This document shows positions 7,080 through 10,012 of a DNA stretch of 10,012 nucleotides, in pieces. The position numbers and the translations under genes were made by a program. The DNA comes from Ileibacterium sp. (lineage in GTDB: Bacteria; Bacillota_I; Bacilli_A; Erysipelotrichales; Erysipelotrichaceae): the NCBI GenBank assembly GCA_021443945.1, contig JABUSF010000003.1, positions 10,777-20,788 of the forward strand, given 5' to 3'. Every line of letters begins with the position of its first letter. The stretch's first letter is position 1. The notes beneath the pieces are model-generated. The model saw nothing but the letters and a program-made list of their open reading frames with translations, did no database searches and was not told the DNA's origin.

Positions 7080-7948
7080 CTCAATATCCTCGTTTTAAAA
7101 AGCTTCGCCAGACCGCACCAGAATCCTGCACATACATACACCAGATTCAGCGGCGGAATCACCCAGATCATGATCAGAACGAACATCATCCAAAAAGACG
7201 GGCGCGTTTTGCGAAGGCCAAGTAAAAACCAAATCCCATTATAGTCTAAAATCAAATAATTCAAAAACAGCAGTGACGCCAGCAATGCCTGAAAAGCAGC
7301 GTTCGTCTCAAATGCCTTCCAGAACACTCCGGCAGCAGCCGACAGAACCAGCATGCTCACCGAAAACCATTCCGGCCGGACGGGCTGAAGAGCCATCACC
7401 GGTTTTCTTTTCCGCTTAAACCAGCGGATCAGGATGATCTGGGACAGACACAAAGCCAGAAACGACTCCATCAGCCCGGATAAAACCGCATAGCAGGCTG
7501 CCAGAGTTTTCAGATTCAGCCAGCTGGCTGCATAGGCATACAGAGGATCGCCGGCCAGCTCTCCCAGTCCGGCTGCCTGAAAGAAAACAGCTGTGGATAA
7601 ATATTCTGCAGCTGCACAAACGGCAAATCCTGTACAGAAGCAGAAGGACAAGCTTTTGTCTTTTTCCAGACCCCACCCATAAACGGCTCCTGCCGCCAGA
7701 TTGGCCATCTGTCTTGGCCACGAAGTTAAAGGAGCAAATATCATGGTGATCAGCAGCATGGCTCCCAGCGCCAGGCCTGTTCCCTGCCCTTTATTTTTAA
7801 AACTTCCAATTAAAACCGGCAGAGCGAACAGGATGGAAAAGTACAGATCGAAAAAAGCGGCCGTCTGGGTATTGATCAAAACCAGAACCCCATACAAAGC
7901 ACACATCATCGCCCAGCGGCTGATTTCTTTAACATTCATTGCATTCAT
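7076..7948 (-). CDS. yybS: YybS-like DUF2232 polytopic membrane protein
   Basis: This 290-aa protein is almost entirely hydrophobic, with about eight membrane segments (roughly 11-30, 33-50, 56-76, 80-94, 98-120, 143-173, 196-240 and 252-284). Short basic loops such as RWFKRKRKP separate some of them. Placement directly before gdpP, with a 4-nt stop/start overlap, is the classic position of yybS (DUF2232), whose fold resembles the substrate-binding S component of ECF transporters. No substrate is known, and none can be read from the sequence. The start at 7948 was preferred because GAG lies about 7 nt upstream; an in-frame ATG at 7939 is a possible alternative. It is the first gene of the five-gene operon ending at walJ. 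Family assignment rests mainly on topology, size and synteny. Confidence 0.8.
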   Translation of the reverse strand: MNAMNVKEISRWAMMCALYGVLVLINTQTAAFFDLYFSILFALPVLIGSFKNKGQGTGLALGAMLLITMIFAPLTSWPRQMANLAAGAVYGWGLEKDKSLSFCFCTGFAVCAAAEYLSTAVFFQAAGLGELAGDPLYAYAASWLNLKTLAACYAVLSGLMESFLALCLSQIILIRWFKRKRKPVMALQPVRPEWFSVSMLVLSAAAGVFWKAFETNAAFQALLASLLFLNYLILDYNGIWFLLGLRKTRPSFWMMFVLIMIWVIPPLNLVYVCAGFWCGLAKLFKTRILR

Positions 7949-8001
7949 TTTATCTCACAGTCTCTTAACAAAAAACAAAAGGATTTTTCTGCTCCTCACA
8001 G

Positions 8002-8029
8002 AAAAAGGAGCAGGCTGATATCCCGCTCC
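8002..8029 (-). terminator. Intrinsic terminator after DUF5684-like gene
   Basis: On the minus strand GGAGCGGG (8029-8022) pairs with CCTGCTCC (8014-8007), giving 8 bp with one G-U, around a 7-nt loop, followed by TTTTT (8006-8002). It begins 17 nt after the stop of the membrane protein gene and separates it from the yybS operon. The 3' arm could instead pair with GGAGCAG at 7995-7989 further downstream. Confidence 0.85.
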
Positions 8030-8046
8030 CGAAAATACTTTCCAGT

Positions 8047-8454
8047 TTAATAATTTGGTCCCTGGTATTCGCTGCTGTCAAATCCAAGAATAATGATGAA
8101 GAGTGGTGTCAGGAAGTAAAGTCCCAGGAAATATCCAATTCCATGCCCAAAAGATAAGGACAGATTGTAATACATCAAAGCACGAATGACGGCATCTACG
8201 ATACCCAGCGCCACCATAATATAGAACCAGATTCCATCTGCACCAACAGCAAACAGCAGAGAATAGAACAAGCTGACAATGACCATCGTCCAGAACATCT
8301 GCTTATCCCAGCAAATTTTATAAATAACGTAGATGTTGTAAACCGGGATCAGGGATTTCCATCCGGCTTCACCGGCTTTTTCAAACATTTTCCATCCCCC
8401 GACAGCGACGAGAATATACCAGGCCATCAGACAGATCAAATACATAGTAAACAT
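8047..8454 (-). CDS. DUF5684-like small membrane protein, function unknown
   Basis: The 135-aa protein has four likely membrane helices (about 3-20, 53-71, 75-93 and 104-124). A polar segment, WKMFEKAGEAGWKSLIPVYN, lies after helix 1. The phrases EKAGEAGWKSLIPVYNIY, FGHGIGYFLGL and a C-terminal LGFDSSEYQGP resemble the widespread DUF5684 proteins, sometimes mis-annotated as signal peptidase I; no Ser/Lys catalytic dyad of a peptidase is evident. The start at 8454 has GGAGGAG exactly 6 nt upstream and gives an N-terminus that goes straight into helix 1; the longer reading from 8490 would place the ribosome binding site inside the coding region and was rejected. The gene is apparently monocistronic, with its own promoter-like sequence and terminator, and is divergent from the lipoprotein gene. 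No function can be assigned. Confidence 0.85.
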   Translation of the reverse strand: MFTMYLICLMAWYILVAVGGWKMFEKAGEAGWKSLIPVYNIYVIYKICWDKQMFWTMVIVSLFYSLLFAVGADGIWFYIMVALGIVDAVIRALMYYNLSLSFGHGIGYFLGLYFLTPLFIIILGFDSSEYQGPNY

Positions 8455-8475
8455 ATAAATCTCCTCCTGCAAATC

Positions 8476-8504
8476 ATTATAATTTCCCACCGACTTTATA
8501 TTCC
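8476..8504 (-). promoter_or_regulatory. Probable promoter of DUF5684-like gene
   Basis: The minus strand has a perfect TATAAT (8481-8476). The hexamer 17 nt upstream, GGAATA, is a poor match to TTGACA. Transcription would begin near 8469, right at the GGAGGAG site (8467-8461), so the leader would be extremely short. It is inferred from the -10 match and from lying just before an apparently single gene. Confidence 0.45.
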
Positions 8505-8583
8505 ATTAATGTGACTTCATCCAATTTTTAACTTGGAAAACCGAACCTGCTTTTGACTCCCGAAAAAATCCAGTTCATATTCC

Positions 8584-8612
8584 GGGAACCATTTTAAGCG
8601 GCTGACTATAAT
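8584..8612 (+). promoter_or_regulatory. Probable promoter of small lipoprotein gene
   Basis: A perfect TATAAT lies at 8607-8612, with GGGAAC 17 nt upstream at 8584-8589. The -35 region is a poor match to TTGACA; GGAAC-type -35 elements occur with alternative ECF sigma factors, but the -10 here is the housekeeping type. An alternative further upstream is TTGACT (8553-8558) with CATATT (8576-8581) at 17-nt spacing. The ribosome binding site AGGAGGAG follows at 8627-8634. Confidence 0.5.
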
Positions 8613-8640
8613 AAAATAAACTCGATAGGAGGAGATTTAC

Positions 8641-8859
8641 ATGAAATATTTTAAACTGCTTGCCGCCGCTGCTATGGCACTTTCTCTGTACGGCTGCACT
8701 TCCGGCACTCCAGCTCAGAATGAAGAAGTAAAGGAAGTTGAAACTGAAGTTACAGAAAAAGACGGCAAAGACGTAGATAAAGCTCTTAAAGAAGATGCTG
8801 CTGCGGATGAAAACGGCGGTGCTGATGCCGATTACGGAACTCCAGAAAACAAAGACTAA
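8641..8859 (+). CDS. Small acidic lipoprotein, function unknown
   Basis: This is the only plus-strand gene in the window. The 72-aa product has a lipoprotein signal peptide: basic start (MKYFK), hydrophobic stretch LLAAAAMALSL and lipobox LYGC with the lipidated Cys at 19. The mature part is about 54 residues, rich in Glu, Asp and Lys (EEVKEVETEVTEKDGKDVDK, later AADENGGADADYG), and looks extended or disordered, with no recognisable domain. AGGAGGAG lies 6 nt before the ATG, a promoter-like TATAAT lies upstream and a clear terminator follows, so it appears to be a real monocistronic gene. After processing it should be anchored on the outer face of the cytoplasmic membrane. It is too short and low in complexity for a family assignment. 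Confidence 0.88.
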   Translation: MKYFKLLAAAAMALSLYGCTSGTPAQNEEVKEVETEVTEKDGKDVDKALKEDAAADENGGADADYGTPENKD

Positions 8860-8880
8860 TTCAAAATTTCCTATATTTAC

Positions 8881-8904
8881 AAAGATGCTGCGGCATCTTT
8901 TTTT
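8881..8904 (+). terminator. Intrinsic terminator after lipoprotein gene
   Basis: AAAGATGC (8881-8888) pairs with GCATCTTT (8893-8900) around a 4-nt loop (TGCG) and is followed by more T residues to 8904. It lies about 20 nt after the lipoprotein stop on the same strand. Confidence 0.88.
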
Positions 8905-8971
8905 ACGCCTGCAGAAAGTCTCCGGTTTCATCTGTTTCAGAGCCGTTTTCTTTTGAAAGACAATCCGGCAT

Positions 8972-9004
8972 AAAAAAAACGGAGGTTCTTTGCGAACTTC
9001 CGTT
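8972..9004 (-). terminator. Intrinsic terminator of rpsF-ssb-rpsR operon
   Basis: The minus strand reads ACGGA-A-GTTC, a 5-nt loop, then GAAC-C-TCCGT and a run of eight T. The stem is about 10 bp with one A/C mismatch. It begins about 22 nt after the rpsR stop and faces the lipoprotein terminator, so the two transcripts converge and both end in this gap. Confidence 0.88.
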
Positions 9005-9026
9005 GATCTGTCTGTTTTTGACTGAA

Positions 9027-9257
9027 TTAGTCAACTACGTATGGCAGCAGAGCCATCTGACGAGCACGTTTGATAGCAGTAGCGAGCTGTCTCTGGTATT
9101 TTGCACGAGTGCCAGTTACACGTCTAGGAATGATTTTTCCGTTGGCGTTGATGAATCTCTTTAAGAGTTCAGTATCTTTGTAGTCGATTTCTTTGATTTT
9201 GTTTTTAGTGAAATAGCAGACTTTTTTACGTCCCATGCGCTGTTTTTTGAATGCCAT
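9027..9257 (-). CDS. rpsR: 30S ribosomal protein bS18
   Basis: bS18 binds together with bS6 on the platform of the small subunit. The 76-aa protein has the conserved features KKVCYFTKNK near 11-20, IDYKDTELLKRFI at 24-36, the signature KIIPRRVTGT at 41-50, and the basic end RQLATAIKRARQMALLPYV. The single Cys14 is not part of a CxxC zinc pair. AAAGGAGATCC lies just before the ATG. It follows ssb by 14 nt and is the last gene of the rpsF-ssb-rpsR operon, closed by the terminator at 8972-9004. Confidence 0.98.
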   Translation of the reverse strand: MAFKKQRMGRKKVCYFTKNKIKEIDYKDTELLKRFINANGKIIPRRVTGTRAKYQRQLATAIKRARQMALLPYVVD

Positions 9258-9271
9258 GTTGGATCTCCTTT

Positions 9272-9817
9272 CTAGAATGGTAAGTCGTCGCTGGCGATGT
9301 CCAGACTGTCATCGTTAAATGCGTTGTCAAAGCCGCTGCTGGCTGACGCTGCAAATGGATCATTGCCGGCGGAATGGTTGTTGTAGGATGAACCGCTGCT
9401 CTGATAGCTGTTGAACGCTGGCTGCGGTGCATTCTGATAAGAAGGCTGCTGATTGTAGCCGCTGTTGCTGCGGTTCCAGTCTGAGTTGTTTGCCGTGTTT
9501 TTGGATTCCAAAAACTGAACACTTTCAGCAGTCACTTCAGTACGGTAAACCCGCTGTCCCTGATTGTTGTCAAAAGAAGAGGTTGTAATTCTTCCTTCTA
9601 CACCAATCAATGCGCCTTTCCGAAGATACTGGCACATGATTTCTGCGGTGCGCTGCCAGGCCACGCAGCTGATAAAATCAGCGTCCGGCTGTCCGTTTTG
9701 AGAACGAACGCGGCGGTTGCACGCAACAGTAAACCGGCAGAAGCTGGTTCCGCTCTGGGTTTTGTTAAGTTCCGGATCTCTTGTGATGCGTCCGACTAAT
9801 ACGACATTATTAATCAC
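9272..9817 (-). CDS. ssb: Single-stranded DNA-binding protein SSB
   Basis: SSB coats single-stranded DNA in replication, recombination and repair, and recruits partners through its tail. The 181-aa protein has the OB-fold domain at about 1-105 (MINNVVLVGRITRDPEL, FISCVAWQRTAEIMCQYLRK with Trp54, GVEGRITTSSF). A long Asn/Gln/Ser/Gly-rich linker follows (about 106-165), and then the acidic tip ending DDLPF that docks partner proteins. This matches SsbA-type proteins. The start codon is GTG at 9817, 15 nt after the rpsF stop, with GGGGAA upstream; no in-frame ATG fits the conserved N-terminus. DnaB in the same window acts at the same replication fork, although it is in a separate transcript. Confidence 0.98.
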   Translation of the reverse strand: MINNVVLVGRITRDPELNKTQSGTSFCRFTVACNRRVRSQNGQPDADFISCVAWQRTAEIMCQYLRKGALIGVEGRITTSSFDNNQGQRVYRTEVTAESVQFLESKNTANNSDWNRSNSGYNQQPSYQNAPQPAFNSYQSSGSSYNNHSAGNDPFAASASSGFDNAFNDDSLDIASDDLPF

Positions 9818-9832
9818 AATGATGTTCCCCGA

Positions 9833-10012
9833 TTACTTTTCTTCTTCTTTTTTGATAACCATGACACGAATTACACTGTTGGAGATTCGGCACAGACGCT
9901 GGAATTCTTCGATTCCTGCGTTGTCAGCAGTGCAGTACATAACCACGTAGTGGCCTTTTTTCATGTGATCGATTTCGTAAGCGAATTCTTTTACACCCCA
10001 GTTGTCCACTTT
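9833..10012 (-). CDS. rpsF: 30S ribosomal protein bS6, N-terminus beyond window edge
   Basis: The last 59 residues are visible and the start lies outside the window. The segment begins KVDNWGVKEFAYEIDHMKKG, matching the conserved bS6 stretch W-G-x-x-x-x-A-Y-E-I, and continues with HYVVMYCTADNAGIEEFQR and LCRISNSVIRVMVIK, the last strand-helix-strand of the fold. It ends in an acidic/basic tail (KEEEK). bS6 pairs with bS18 on the small-subunit platform, and rpsF-ssb-rpsR is the standard operon order. The stop lies 15 nt before the ssb GTG. Any leader regulation by the S6:S18 complex would be upstream of the window. Confidence 0.96.
   Translation of the reverse strand, partial: KVDNWGVKEFAYEIDHMKKGHYVVMYCTADNAGIEEFQRLCRISNSVIRVMVIKKEEEK

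Noticed and set aside
8455..8490. Earlier start for the DUF5684-like protein at 8490
   Set aside because: It would place the perfect GGAGGAG site and part of the TATAAT box inside the coding region.
8860..9026. Possible small RNA gene between the lipoprotein and rpsR
   Set aside because: The two hairpins there are explained as the convergent terminators of the flanking genes; no separate promoter was seen.

Overview
The window is ordinary core chromosome of a low-GC Gram-positive bacterium (Firmicutes/Bacillota). Three things point there: the blocks rpsF-ssb-rpsR, yybS-gdpP-rplI-dnaB and upp-atpZ-atpI-atpBEF; strong GGAGG-type ribosome binding sites; and a gdpP-type c-di-AMP phosphodiesterase. 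The moderate GC content, WalJ next to DnaB and the sodium-type c subunit would fit an anaerobic gut lineage such as Erysipelotrichia or a Clostridium relative, but this placement is only a guess. Every gene is on the minus strand except one small lipoprotein. I see no mobile element, CRISPR array, tRNA or rRNA.

Read in the direction of transcription (right to left): (1) 10012-9027 holds the end of rpsF (bS6), then ssb and rpsR (bS18), closed by a hairpin terminator at about 8972-9004. (2) 8859-8047 is a small accessory patch. A plus-strand gene for a 72-aa acidic lipoprotein diverges from a minus-strand gene for a four-helix DUF5684-like membrane protein. Each has its own promoter-like sequence, a nearly identical Shine-Dalgarno/start region and its own terminator. 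(3) 7948-2558 is a tightly coupled five-gene operon: yybS-like membrane protein, gdpP, rplI (bL9), dnaB replicative helicase and walJ-type metallo-beta-lactamase-fold hydrolase. Three junctions overlap (4, 4 and 11 nt) and the fourth has a one-base gap. The operon ends in a 13-bp terminator hairpin. (4) 2480-1 starts with upp (uracil salvage), which leads directly into the F-type ATP synthase operon: a 56-aa AtpZ-like gene, atpI, atpB (a), atpE (c) and atpF (b). atpF runs off the left edge.

Functionally the window joins translation (bS6, bS18, bL9), replication (SSB, DnaB), c-di-AMP turnover (GdpP), cell-wall-linked regulation (WalJ), pyrimidine salvage (Upp) and membrane energetics (F1Fo). 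The most informative biological detail is the c subunit, which carries the residue set of sodium-translocating c-rings. The least explained part is the lipoprotein/DUF5684 pair. I found no convincing evidence of a wholly new system.
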